DNA of 64,000 nucleotides, from positions 620,001-684,000 of the forward strand of contig OZ244031.1 in NCBI GenBank assembly GCA_965215045.1, given 5' to 3'. This DNA comes from G965215045 sp965215045. Lineage in GTDB: Bacteria > Pseudomonadota > Gammaproteobacteria > JABABF01. The notes under the pieces are model-generated. The model was not told the origin of the DNA and ran no database searches. It saw only the letters and a program-made list of their open reading frames with translations. Below are positions 7,137-16,733 of the stretch, piece after piece. Positions within the stretch are counted from its first letter, which is position 1, and each line of letters starts with the position of its first letter. The position numbers were made by a program, and so were the translations under genes.

Positions 7137-8600
7137 TCAGGCGGTGACAATATCCGCCCACTCCTGCAACTCGCCCAGGATGGCGCGCCGGGAGGCGTCC
7201 CCCGCGATTTCCCTGCCGTCCTGCAACCGTTCCAGCATCTCCAGGTACTCTTCGAGCACGATACTGCCGCCGCCCTCGGGGTCGGTGAGACGCCGGTAGC
7301 GGTATTCCTCCCAGCGCTGCAGCTCCTCCTCGTCCAGTGTCTCGGGAAAATTGCGCGCGCGCCAGCGAAACAGCAACTCCACCAGGCGCGGATCCTTGAA
7401 GTCAAAACTCTGCTGGCCCAGGTGTTCCGGTGGGGCACCCCGCGCCTGTTCCAGCAGGCGCAGGTCGCGATCATCCAGGAAGCCGCCGCCGTAGAGGGAC
7501 AACTCCGGGTCATCCGCCTGGCCACCCTCCTCCCGTTGCGGCCAGAGCTGCTGCACCCGGCGTTCCAGGTCCGGCACCTGGCTGAGAATGCGGAGCTGCT
7601 CCTGGCAGTGCTCCCGGTCGATGCCCAGCCGCTCAGCCGCTGCATCGTCCAGCATGTTGGCCGGGGCGAACAGCGGGCAGCGGTTGAGATAGAGCAGGTG
7701 CAGACCCGGTGCCCCGGAATACTGGTTTTCCACTGCACCGACATCGTGGTCCAGGAAGGCGCGCGCATCGCTGCAGAGATCAAACATCGCCACCGCGTGG
7801 CGACGGCTCTGCACCTCGCACAGGGGCAGTGCCAGGGAGGTGCAGCAGCGCGCGTTGCCGTAGGGGGTGGCGACATGCAGCACCGGGGTGCGCCCATCCA
7901 GCGGCAGTTGCTGCCGGGCGGTTTTGGCGTCGCGCAAGCGCAATGCGTAGTCGAAAAGCCTGGGCTGTTTGGCGCGCAGCAGGCGCGCCAGTTCCAGCGT
8001 GGTCTGCACATCCCCCAGGGCATCGTGACTTCGCAGCTCGCGCTCCAGGTTGGCGGCCCCCAGGGATTCCAGCCGGAAATCCGCCCGGCTCTCCTCCTCG
8101 TAGTCGGGCCAGTGGATGCCCTCGGGACGCAAGGCCCGGCACAGGCGCATCACGTCCAGCAGGTCCCAGGAGGAATTGCCACCCTGCCATTCGTGGGCGT
8201 AGGGGTCATAGAGGTTGCGATAGAACAGGTGGCGCGTGAAGTGCCGGTCAAAGCCCACGCTGTTGTAGCCGACGGCGCAACTGTTCTCGAGGCTGAATTC
8301 CCCGTGCAGGCGGGCGGCGAAGGCATGTTCGGGCAGGCCCTCGCGCTCGGCCTTCTGCGGGCTGATGCCGGTCAACAGGCAGGCGGCGGGATGGGGCAGG
8401 AAATCGCGCGGTGGACGGCAGTACAAGCACAGCGGCTCTCCCAGGACCTGCAATTCCGGGTCGGTGCGCACCGCCCCAAATTGCATGATGCGGTCCCGCG
8501 CCCAGTCGGTGCCGCTGGTCTCGTAGTCGTACCAGAGAAAAGTGGGGCCGGGTGCGGACAAGGGGCGGAACTCAGCGCACTTCCACGGCCTGCGCCGCAC
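7137..8600 (-). CDS. sbcB: exodeoxyribonuclease I
   Basis: 487 residues if the GTG at 8600 is used. A TTG at 8561, 10 bp after the fumarase stop, gives 474 residues and avoids the overlap. ExoI degrades single-stranded DNA 3' to 5' and acts in mismatch repair and recombination. The DEDD exonuclease start is clear: FLWYDYETSG (Asp and Glu for metal), then GYNSVGFD, and SHDALGDVQTT for the third site. The SH3-like and C-terminal helical domains follow, and the length matches the E. coli enzyme (475). Confidence 0.95.
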   Translation of the reverse strand: MRRRPWKCAEFRPLSAPGPTFLWYDYETSGTDWARDRIMQFGAVRTDPELQVLGEPLCLYCRPPRDFLPHPAACLLTGISPQKAEREGLPEHAFAARLHGEFSLENSCAVGYNSVGFDRHFTRHLFYRNLYDPYAHEWQGGNSSWDLLDVMRLCRALRPEGIHWPDYEEESRADFRLESLGAANLERELRSHDALGDVQTTLELARLLRAKQPRLFDYALRLRDAKTARQQLPLDGRTPVLHVATPYGNARCCTSLALPLCEVQSRRHAVAMFDLCSDARAFLDHDVGAVENQYSGAPGLHLLYLNRCPLFAPANMLDDAAAERLGIDREHCQEQLRILSQVPDLERRVQQLWPQREEGGQADDPELSLYGGGFLDDRDLRLLEQARGAPPEHLGQQSFDFKDPRLVELLFRWRARNFPETLDEEELQRWEEYRYRRLTDPEGGGSIVLEEYLEMLERLQDGREIAGDASRRAILGELQEWADIVTA

Positions 8601-10122
8601 TGCGCCGGGCCAATTCCTTGCGCCAGTATTCCGGGCCGCTGCGATGCACCGACTCGCCGCGCGAGTCGACGGCCACCGTCACCGGCATATCGCGCACTTC
8701 GAACTCGTGGATCGCTTCCATGCCCAGGTCTTCGAAGGCCACCACCCGCGAGGCGCGGATGGCGCGGGCGACCAGGTAAGCGGCTCCGCCGACGGCGATC
8801 AGGTAGACCGCGCGGTGTTTTTGAATGGAGGCGATCGCCTCCGGGCCGCGCTCGGCCTTGCCGATCATGCCCAGCAGACCGGTGTGTTCCAGCAGGAAAT
8901 CCGTGTAGCGGTCCATGCGCGTCGCCGTGGTGGGGCCGGCCGGCCCCACCACTTCGTCACGCACCGGGTCCACGGGCCCTACATAGTAGAGAAAACGGTT
9001 TTGCAGCTCGACCCCGGGCGGCAGTTCGCCCCCGTCCTCCAGGAGTTCGCGCAGGCGGCGGTGGGCGGCATCCCGCGCCGTCAGCAACTTGCCGCTGAGC
9101 AGCAGGGTCTCCCCCGGCTTCCAGTCCTGGATGTCTTCGCGCCGCACGGTATCCAGGTCCACCCGCCGCGCATCCTCTGCCGGCTGCCAGTGCACCTCCG
9201 GCCAGTCGGACAACTGCGGCGGTTCCTGCAGGGCCGGCCCCTCTCCCCCGCGCAGGGTGAAATGCGCATGCCGGGTGGCGGCACAGTTCGGGATCAGGGC
9301 CACCGGCAGCGAGGCGGCATGGGTGGGATAGTCGAGGATCTTGACATCGAGCACGGTGCTGAGTCCGCCCAGTCCCTGGGCACCGATGCCCAGGGCATTG
9401 GCCCGCTCCATGATCGAAAGGCGCAGTTCCTCCAGGTAATTTTGCGGGCCCCGGGCGCGCAACTCGTGGATGTCGATCGGCTCCATCAGGGCGCGCTTGG
9501 CCAACAGCACGGCTTTCTCCGCACTGCCGCCGATGCCGATGCCCAGCTGGCCGGGCGGGCACCAGCCGGCACCCATGCCGGGCAGCGTGTCGACCACCCA
9601 GTCGGCGATGCTCTCACCGGGGTCCAGCATCGCCAGCCGCGCCTTGTTTTCAGAACCGCCGCCCTTGGCCGCCAGGAAGACTTTCACCGTGTCGCCCGGC
9701 ACCAGTTCGACGTGCACCACCGCGGGCGTGTTGTCGCCCGTGTTCTTGCGCCGGCCGGCGGGTTCATCGACGATCGATGCGCGCAGCACGTTGTCGGAAA
9801 AAGTGTAGGCCCGGCGCACGCCCTCGTGGACCAGCGCCGCAACCGAGGCCTGGCGCGCCTTCTTATCCCAGTGCGCGTCCATGCCGACCTCCACGAAGGC
9901 GACGACGATGCCGGTATCCTGGCACACCGGGCGATGACCCTCGGCACAGAGACGGGAATTGCTGAGAATCTGTGCCAGCGCATCCCGGGCCGCCGCGGAT
10001 TCCTCGCGTTCGTACGCCTCGTGGATCGCCCGCAGAAAATCGGGAGGATGGTAATAGGACATGAACTGCAGCGCATCGGCGACGCTGGCGCTGAAGTCTT
10101 CCGCAGAGATCGGGGTGCTCAT
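8572..10122 (-). CDS. class I iron-sulfur fumarate hydratase
   Basis: 516 residues from the ATG at 10122; the frame extends upstream but without family similarity. It interconverts fumarate and malate using an oxygen-sensitive [4Fe-4S] cluster. The three cluster cysteines of the family are visible at C67 (PVCQDTG), C188 (GWCPPG) and C280 (PNCAATR). The protein is a single chain with alpha and beta domains fused, as in E. coli FumA/FumB. GPTTATRM and the FEDLGMEAIHEFEVRDMPV stretch belong to the beta domain. Tartrate dehydratase is the main alternative, but two-subunit forms are usual there. Confidence 0.93.
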   Translation of the reverse strand: MSTPISAEDFSASVADALQFMSYYHPPDFLRAIHEAYEREESAAARDALAQILSNSRLCAEGHRPVCQDTGIVVAFVEVGMDAHWDKKARQASVAALVHEGVRRAYTFSDNVLRASIVDEPAGRRKNTGDNTPAVVHVELVPGDTVKVFLAAKGGGSENKARLAMLDPGESIADWVVDTLPGMGAGWCPPGQLGIGIGGSAEKAVLLAKRALMEPIDIHELRARGPQNYLEELRLSIMERANALGIGAQGLGGLSTVLDVKILDYPTHAASLPVALIPNCAATRHAHFTLRGGEGPALQEPPQLSDWPEVHWQPAEDARRVDLDTVRREDIQDWKPGETLLLSGKLLTARDAAHRRLRELLEDGGELPPGVELQNRFLYYVGPVDPVRDEVVGPAGPTTATRMDRYTDFLLEHTGLLGMIGKAERGPEAIASIQKHRAVYLIAVGGAAYLVARAIRASRVVAFEDLGMEAIHEFEVRDMPVTVAVDSRGESVHRSGPEYWRKELARRSAAQAVEVR

Positions 10123-10226
10123 GGACCGGGCTGCATCAATGCCAACCGGCGGTGCACAACGCACCGCCCAAGCGTCCCCGCATCAGGGTGCACCGGGCGC
10201 AGGGGGACGGCCTGGCCCGCCCCATA

Positions 10227-10883
10227 TCAGAGAAATTCTGCGATTGCCGCCAGCACCGCGCTCAACACGAAGCCCATGATGATCACCTCCCGCACCGAGA
10301 CGATCCGCACGTAGTCCGGTTTGCCCAGCAGCGCGTTCACCTCCAGCAGGGCGATCAGCACCACGCCGACCAGGGAACTGGTCCAGTTGTTCATGAACAG
10401 CTCCGAACCGCCGCCGCCCAGGTGCGCAGAACTCACCATGAACAGCAACATCGGAACGGAAAACAGGGTATTGTGGCGCGAGGCGCAACCGGCGCGCGCC
10501 AGGGCCGGTGCCGGGTCCTGGGAACCCTCGCCTGAAGCAGCGGCGATGACGATTTTCTGCTTGGGCCAGATCACGAACCAGACATTGGCCGCCATCAGGG
10601 TGCCCAGCAGGGCGCCGAAGAGAATATAGATGTTCCAGCGGTCCAGGATCGCATGCAACAGCAGCAAGCCGGTCAGGAAGGTGAAGGCGGCACCCCAGCG
10701 GAACCACCATAAGGCGCGCGGGGCCAGTTTTTGCAGGGCGTCTGATTTTGCGCCCGCCTCGGCCTCCTTGAAATACTCCGTCTGGACGAAGTTGAAGTAG
10801 TAGAGCATGCCAATCCAGACAATGCCAAACAACACGTGCAGCCAACGCCACAACTCGGTGAGATTCTCAAAGATAGGGAGCAT
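10227..10883 (-). CDS. urate hydroxylase PuuD N-terminal-like membrane protein
   Basis: 218 residues from an ATG at 10883. About six membrane segments with conserved His and Trp residues (LWRWLHVLFGIVWIG, RALWWFRWGA, WNIYILFGALLGT). This pattern matches the Urate_ox_N / PuuD membrane domain. Full PuuD carries a C-terminal cytochrome c domain for urate oxidation; here only the membrane part exists and no purine catabolism genes are near. Stand-alone versions are common in proteobacteria and their job is not known to me; a heme or redox role is plausible only by analogy. The gene stands alone, with 103 bp to fumarase and no clear terminator. Confidence 0.6.
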   Translation of the reverse strand: MLPIFENLTELWRWLHVLFGIVWIGMLYYFNFVQTEYFKEAEAGAKSDALQKLAPRALWWFRWGAAFTFLTGLLLLHAILDRWNIYILFGALLGTLMAANVWFVIWPKQKIVIAAASGEGSQDPAPALARAGCASRHNTLFSVPMLLFMVSSAHLGGGGSELFMNNWTSSLVGVVLIALLEVNALLGKPDYVRIVSVREVIIMGFVLSAVLAAIAEFL

Positions 10884-10991
10884 CGGCCCCAGCCTCCCCT
10901 GAATGTGTTCAACTTGCCTCTTATCATAACAGATTGGGCTACTTTTGGGGGGACACGGACGGGGTGCCCGAACCGCTGCCGGATACAAGCT

Positions 10992-11114
10992 TTAATCCAG
11001 CGGTTCGTCTTCCCGGTCATCCCATATTGAGTTGTAGGGGCCCGCCATGGGCATATCGATGCCGTCTGCGATCTTGTGCGCCAGCTCATCAAAATCCTCT
11101 CGGGCCACCTGCAC
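10992..11114 (-). CDS. possible 40-residue acidic small protein or gene tail
   Basis: Between the PuuD-like gene and tRNA-Gly a minus-strand frame ends at 10992 with a plausible acidic protein end (EDFDELAHKIADGID ... WDDREDEPLD). GTG codons at 11114 and 11108 could start it, but no good ribosome site is seen. The frame stays open further upstream toward the tRNA, so this may be the surviving 3' end of a decayed gene. I recognise no family. Confidence 0.3.
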   Translation of the reverse strand: MQVAREDFDELAHKIADGIDMPMAGPYNSIWDDREDEPLD

Positions 11115-11176
11115 GGCGGCGGCGTGCCCGCCGACTGCTAAACTATGCGCCCCCGTGCAGGAGCCAGCCCCGGTCA

Positions 11177-11250
11177 GCGGGTGTAGTTCAATGGCAGAAC
11201 CTCAGCTTCCCAAGCTGATAACGAGGGTTCGATTCCCTTCACCCGCTCCA
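11177..11250 (+). tRNA. tRNA-Gly (anticodon CCC)
   Basis: The 74-nt cloverleaf is complete with encoded CCA. Acceptor stem GCGGGTG pairs with CACCCGC, the anticodon stem CAGC/GCTG encloses TTCCCAA (anticodon CCC, reading GGG), and the T-arm has GGTTCGATTCC. It is convergent with coaE. Confidence 0.97.
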
Positions 11251-11264
11251 TACACTCACCCCGC

Positions 11265-11870
11265 TCAGTCCCCGGCCCGGGCTGCCAACTGCAGGTAACG
11301 GCGGTGTAATTCCCGCACCTGGCGACGCATCTGTTCCGGCTCTCCACTGTTGTCCAGCACTTCGTCCGCCGCCTGGCGGCGCTGCGCCCGTCCCATTTGC
11401 GCCGCCATGATCGCGCGCACCTGCTGCTCCGGCACGCCGTCCCGCTCCACGGTGCGCTGGACTTGCATTTCCTCCGGTGTGTCGACCACCAGGATCCGGT
11501 CGGCCAGGGTATGCTGTCCGCTCTCCAGGAGCAGCGGGGAGACCAGCAGTGCATAACTGCCCTGGACGGCGGCCAGTTCCAGGCGCAATTGCTCTTCGAT
11601 CAGGGGATGCAGCAGTGCCTCCAACCACTGGCGCTGCACGGCATCGGCAAAGACCTGCTCCCGCAAGTGCGCGCGGTTCAGGGTTCCGTCCCGGTTCAGC
11701 ACCCCGGCACCGAAGTGAGCGGCGATCGCAGCGAGTGCCGGCATCCCCGGGCGCACCACCGCCCGGGAGGCCTGGTCGGCATCGACAACGGGAATGCCCA
11801 GGGAGGCAAATTCTCCGGCGACCCTGCTCTTGCCGCTGCCAATGCCGCCGGTGAGGCCCACTACGTACAT
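11265..11870 (-). CDS. coaE: dephospho-CoA kinase
   Basis: 201 residues from the ATG at 11870 (the open frame extends 26 codons upstream without family similarity). Catalyses the last step of coenzyme A synthesis, ATP-dependent phosphorylation of the ribose 3'-OH. The P-loop GGIGSGKS lies at 8-15, followed by DADQASR for substrate and a C-terminal helical region. In many Gammaproteobacteria coaE follows pilD as here; the gap to pilD is 81 bp. Confidence 0.96.
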   Translation of the reverse strand: MYVVGLTGGIGSGKSRVAGEFASLGIPVVDADQASRAVVRPGMPALAAIAAHFGAGVLNRDGTLNRAHLREQVFADAVQRQWLEALLHPLIEEQLRLELAAVQGSYALLVSPLLLESGQHTLADRILVVDTPEEMQVQRTVERDGVPEQQVRAIMAAQMGRAQRRQAADEVLDNSGEPEQMRRQVRELHRRYLQLAARAGD

Positions 11871-11951
11871 CAGCCCGGGTCTCCACCGGCCGCCGCCTGG
11901 GCGGTTCCCGATGCGGGTTGCGCCCTGAATGGCATCCCGGGGCCGCACATT

Positions 11952-12842
11952 TCAAAGGCCGCCAAACGGGGGCAGTGCCTGCAACCAGGCATCGAATGGC
12001 TCGCCCCACAGCAGGAGCACCCAGCCGGCCAGGCCCAGGAAGGGACCGAACGGAATCGGTGCCCCGGCTGCACGCCGACGCAGAAGGCGCGCGGCCATGC
12101 CCGCGCAAATACCGGACAGGCTCGCCAGCAGTAGCAGCGAGGGCAGTGCCGCCCAACCCAGCCAGGCACCCAGGGCGGCGGCAAACTTGAAATCCCCGTA
12201 GCCCATGCCCTCGCGGCCGCTCACCCAGTAGAACACCCAGTACAGGGCCCACAGTACAAGCCAGGCACTGATCGCCCCCCACAATGCCGATTGTGGCGGT
12301 ACAAACAGGCCGAAACTGTTGCACAACAGGCCGCTCCACAGCAGCCCCAGGCTGAGACCGTCCGGCAGGAACATGCTGTCAAAGTCGACCAGGCACAGCA
12401 GCAACACGCAGGCACTGAACAGCAATGCCGCCGGCAGCATCCAGGAAAAGCCGAAGCGCCAGGCGCAGAGTGCGAACACCAGGGCGCAGAGCACTTCCAC
12501 GATGGGGGCGCGGGCGGAAATCTTCATCCCGCAGTGCGCACAACGGCCCCGGTGCCGGAAAAAACTCCACAGCGGGATGCATTCGCCGGGACGCAGGCGG
12601 GCCCGGCAGTGTGTGCAGTTGGACGGCGGGGAAAACAAGCGGAACGGCGGCGGGGCCGGGGGCACTTCGCCGGCCAGTCGCAGCCGCTCATTGTTTTCTT
12701 CCCAGAGCAATAGCACGGGCAAACGATAGGACAGCATACCCAGGGGTACGCCCAGCAGCAGGCCCAGCAGGGTGCAGGCTCCTGTTAAGAGCGGCAGGGA
12801 TTCAGAAAACACGGTGTTGGCCCGGGCTTCATAGAATAGCAC
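11952..12842 (-). CDS. pilD: prepilin peptidase / N-methyltransferase
   Basis: 296 residues. An inner-membrane aspartyl protease that cleaves the type IV pilin leader and methylates the new N-terminus. Zinc-binding cysteines C76, C79, C101 and C104 form the cytoplasmic loop. The catalytic aspartates are D153/D155 (LVDFDSMFLPD) and D217 (GMGYGDFKF). The start overlaps the end of pilC by 14 bp. PilD may also process type II secretion pseudopilins encoded elsewhere. Confidence 0.95.
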   Translation of the reverse strand: MLFYEARANTVFSESLPLLTGACTLLGLLLGVPLGMLSYRLPVLLLWEENNERLRLAGEVPPAPPPFRLFSPPSNCTHCRARLRPGECIPLWSFFRHRGRCAHCGMKISARAPIVEVLCALVFALCAWRFGFSWMLPAALLFSACVLLLCLVDFDSMFLPDGLSLGLLWSGLLCNSFGLFVPPQSALWGAISAWLVLWALYWVFYWVSGREGMGYGDFKFAAALGAWLGWAALPSLLLLASLSGICAGMAARLLRRRAAGAPIPFGPFLGLAGWVLLLWGEPFDAWLQALPPFGGL

Positions 12843-14046
12843 CCAACTGGAACACCGGCAGGTACATCGCCAACACGAAACCGCCCAGCAGCAATCCCAG
12901 GAACGCGATCAGGGTCGGCTCCAGGAGTGCCACGAGGCGTATGCGCAGCATCTCCTGCTCTTCACCGTAATGGCGGCCCAGGAATTGCAGTGCCGACGCC
13001 AACTGTCCGGACTGTTCACCCGCTGCAACCATGCCCCGCACCAGGGGCGGGAAGCGCGTGCTCTCTCCCAGGCTGGCCGACAGGCTCAGACCGCGAAACA
13101 TGCGCTCTCGCAGTGCCTGCGCTTCCCGGCGCAACACGCCGCTGTCACTGCCTTCGGCGGCGATCTCCAGGGCTTCCACCAGCGGGACACCGGCCTGCAA
13201 TCCCGCAGCGCACAACTGGCAGAAATGCGCCAGGGCCGTGCTCCGCAGCAGGACGCCGAACAGCGGCAGTCTCCACAGCAGGCCCTCCGTGCGCAGCCTG
13301 GTCCCGGGCAGACGGCGCACCAGTAAAACAACCGGGACACTCAAGGCCAACCCGGCCAACAGCAGCCGGGCATGGGCGGCGAGGCCCTCGGACAGCGCGA
13401 TGACCGCGCGCGTGAGTGCCGGCAGTTGGGCACCGAAATCGTCGAAAGTGGCGGCGAAACGGGGCGTTACCCAGAGCAGCAGGATCGCGGCCAGCACCAG
13501 TGCAAAGACGGTGACCGCAGCGGGATACAAGAGTGCCTGGCGCAGGCGTCGGCGCAGGGTGCGCCGCTGCTGTTGCTGTTCACAGGCGCGGCGCAACATC
13601 CGCGTCAGCAGGCCGGTGCGCTCACCGACTGCCAGCAGGCGGCAGTCGCCCGGGGCAAAGCAGCGCGGGCGGCGCGCCATGACTTCCGAGAGCGGTGCGC
13701 CCTCCACTACTTCGGCACGCATCTCCTGCAAGAGTTTGCACAGGGCCGGGCGGTCGGCGGTCTGCTGCAGAATTTCCAGGGCCTTGAGCAGGGGCAGACC
13801 GCCCTCCAGCATGGCCGCGAGCTGTTGCATCAGGACGATGCTGCGCTCTTCACTGAGAACAGGCGCCCAGCGGCGTTCCCGCGCGCGCCGTCCCGAGTGC
13901 CGGCGCAGGGCCAAAACATGGATGCCGCGCCGGTAGAGCAGGACCCGCGCCGTGCCGGGATCGGCGGCCTGCAATTCGCCGCGGCAGGCCTGGCCGCTGC
14001 TGTCCGTGCCGCGCCAGTGGAATACGGGCAGGGCGGTATCATTCAT
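12829..14046 (-). CDS. pilC: type IV pilus inner-membrane platform protein PilC
   Basis: 405 residues from the ATG at 14046; upstream extension is in a different frame from pilA and is not real. Two GspF/PilC domains repeat (about 75-200 and 275-400), each with a cytoplasmic helical part followed by a membrane segment; SEERSIVLMQQLAAMLEGGLPL is typical. PilC anchors the assembly ATPase and moves pilin into the fibre. Unlike the usual pilA-pilB-pilC-pilD order, no pilB lies between pilA and pilC; the gap is only 20 bp. Confidence 0.93.
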   Translation of the reverse strand: MNDTALPVFHWRGTDSSGQACRGELQAADPGTARVLLYRRGIHVLALRRHSGRRARERRWAPVLSEERSIVLMQQLAAMLEGGLPLLKALEILQQTADRPALCKLLQEMRAEVVEGAPLSEVMARRPRCFAPGDCRLLAVGERTGLLTRMLRRACEQQQQRRTLRRRLRQALLYPAAVTVFALVLAAILLLWVTPRFAATFDDFGAQLPALTRAVIALSEGLAAHARLLLAGLALSVPVVLLVRRLPGTRLRTEGLLWRLPLFGVLLRSTALAHFCQLCAAGLQAGVPLVEALEIAAEGSDSGVLRREAQALRERMFRGLSLSASLGESTRFPPLVRGMVAAGEQSGQLASALQFLGRHYGEEQEMLRIRLVALLEPTLIAFLGLLLGGFVLAMYLPVFQLGAIL

Positions 14047-14066
14047 TTGCACCGCCTCCCAGGACC

Positions 14067-14540
14067 TCAAAGGCGCGGATGCAGCTTGGCCGGCAGGGTG
14101 GTGCCCTCCCCCACGGAAACGCGCATCCGGCCCGCCGCATCCAGTACCAGGTCCAGGTGCAGGACGCGCCCGCGGATATCCGCCGGCACGGTATCCAAGT
14201 CGCGGTAGAGAACCAGGATGCGGCTGTTTTCCCCGCCCTCGTAACGCACTGCACTGACGAACTCCGAGTGGTGTTCTTCGCCCTCCAGGCTGACGCCAAA
14301 GGGCAATAGTGCCTCGGCGGACGGCGGCAGGGCGGCGTTCAGAAGTGCGTATTCGGCGGCCGCCAGTTGCACGGGGCGCGCCAGGGACAGGGAGTTGTTC
14401 ACCCGGCTGCGCTGGGTGTAGGTCTGGTATTGCGGGGCGGCGGCAGCGGCGAGAATGCCAATGATGGCCACGACGATCATCAATTCGATCAGGCTGAAAC
14501 CGCGTCCGCGCTTCCTTGTACGACTGTACTTCCTTGACAT
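14067..14540 (-). CDS. pilA: type IV major-pilin-like protein
   Basis: 157 residues from the ATG at 14540. The class III leader is clear: a basic 14-residue leader ends in RGRG, with cleavage before F15, and mature Glu5 is E19 in FSLIELMIVVAIIGILAAAA. That hydrophobic helix packs the pilus core. The C-terminal globular domain lacks an obvious paired-cysteine loop, unlike many PilA proteins, so it could be a minor pilin or pseudopilin. pilC, pilD and coaE follow on the same strand. Confidence 0.88.
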   Translation of the reverse strand: MSRKYSRTRKRGRGFSLIELMIVVAIIGILAAAAAPQYQTYTQRSRVNNSLSLARPVQLAAAEYALLNAALPPSAEALLPFGVSLEGEEHHSEFVSAVRYEGGENSRILVLYRDLDTVPADIRGRVLHLDLVLDAAGRMRVSVGEGTTLPAKLHPRL

Positions 14541-14639
14541 TTGCACCGCTCTCCATGAAGCGACAAAACGGAACGGGTACACATCATGCAACCATTGCGG
14601 GAAAAATGCAAATGGCGGTCTGCAACCCGTGATTGGCGT

Positions 14640-14645
14640 TACAAT
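14640..14645 (+). promoter_or_regulatory. possible -10 box for the MaoC-thiolase genes
   Basis: TACAAT lies in the pilA-maoC divergent gap, about 49 bp before the maoC start. No convincing -35 was found at 16-18 bp, so this is weak. Confidence 0.25.
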
Positions 14646-14693
14646 AGAGAGCCCTTTTTCACCCCGTGTTCCGTACGCCTGCAGAGAGAGCGG

Positions 14694-15140
14694 ATGCAGT
14701 TGGAAGAAATACAAGCCAGGGTCGATACGGAACTCGGCTGTTCCGATTGGCTCCCGATCGACCAGGAACTGGTTAACCGCTTTGCCGATGTCACCCGGGA
14801 TCATCAATACATCCACGTGGATGCCGAGCGCGCCGCTGCCACCCCCTTCGGCGGTACGATCGCGCACGGCCTGCTGACCCTGTCCCTGCTGCCCTGCATG
14901 ACAAACCAGGTGGAGATCGCATCCGGTGCCGCAATGGTGATCAACTACGGCTTCGACAAGGTGCGCTTCATTTCCCCGGTCCGGGTCGGCAGCAAGGTGC
15001 GGGGGCGGGTGCGCCTGCTGTCGGTGCAAGAGCGCTCTCCCGGACAGCTGATGCTCAAGATCGAAGTGACGGTGGAAATCGAGGGCCAGCAAAAACCGGC
15101 ACTGGTCGCCGAATGGCTGGCCTTGCACCTGGCGGAGTAA
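14694..15140 (+). CDS. MaoC-like (R)-specific enoyl-CoA hydratase family protein
   Basis: 148 residues from the ATG at 14694. Hot-dog fold with the hydratase-2 motif: D36 and H41 in ADVTRDHQYIHVD are the expected catalytic pair, followed by PFGGTIAHGLLTLSL, the second conserved stretch. Such proteins hydrate trans-2-enoyl-CoA to (R)-3-hydroxyacyl-CoA, and some act as NodN-like dehydratases. The next gene is a thiolase on the same strand, so a short-chain acyl-CoA pathway is likely. The exact substrate is not visible. Confidence 0.88.
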   Translation: MQLEEIQARVDTELGCSDWLPIDQELVNRFADVTRDHQYIHVDAERAAATPFGGTIAHGLLTLSLLPCMTNQVEIASGAAMVINYGFDKVRFISPVRVGSKVRGRVRLLSVQERSPGQLMLKIEVTVEIEGQQKPALVAEWLALHLAE

Positions 15141-15194
15141 CAAGATGAAGGCAGTCAGGCGGCAAAACCGGTGCCCGGGCACCCCGCCGGGTCG

Positions 15195-16385
<1,191 letters not shown>

Positions 16386-16418
16386 TCCCCGGCGGCGCGG
16401 AACTGGCGTAGACCTGGA

Positions 16419-16697
16419 ATGAGAACCCTGTGCCTGGCCCTGCTCCTGCTGGTCTTTGCCGGCCTGCAGTTCCGCTTGTGGAAGGCGGATGGACTGTTCC
16501 GGGAGAACCACCTGTACCAGCAGAAGATCGCCGAACAGCGCGAGCATAACGAGTCCTTGCGCGAGCGCAATCGCGCCCTGGCGGCACGCCTGTTGCACAA
16601 GGATCAGAGCACGGCCACGGTGGAGGGGCGCGCACGCTACCAGCTCGGGATGATTCGCCGCGATGAGACCTTTGTCTGGATTATCGAGGAAGATTGA
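16419..16697 (+). CDS. ftsB: cell division protein FtsB
   Basis: 92 residues with one N-terminal membrane segment (about 2-18), a following coiled coil and the conserved end (YQLGMIRRDETFVWI). FtsB joins FtsL and FtsQ in the divisome to activate septal peptidoglycan synthesis. Its neighbour ispD is the usual partner in Gammaproteobacteria. Confidence 0.95.
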   Translation: MRTLCLALLLLVFAGLQFRLWKADGLFRENHLYQQKIAEQREHNESLRERNRALAARLLHKDQSTATVEGRARYQLGMIRRDETFVWIIEED

Positions 16698-16733
16698 TCC
16701 ACGGGGCGGGTGCGCGCGGTTTTGCCGGCGCCG

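Noticed and set aside
5646..9098. 1150-codon plus-strand open frame opposite murJ, pyrB and sbcB
   Set aside because: A GC-rich shadow frame antisense to three well-supported genes, with no recognisable motif.
14046..14556. N-terminal extension of the pilC frame
   Set aside because: It overlaps pilA in a different frame; PilC family similarity begins at 14046.
14541..14693. Sigma-54 promoter for pilA
   Set aside because: No GG-N10-GC pair with TGGCAC/TTGC spacing was found in the gap.
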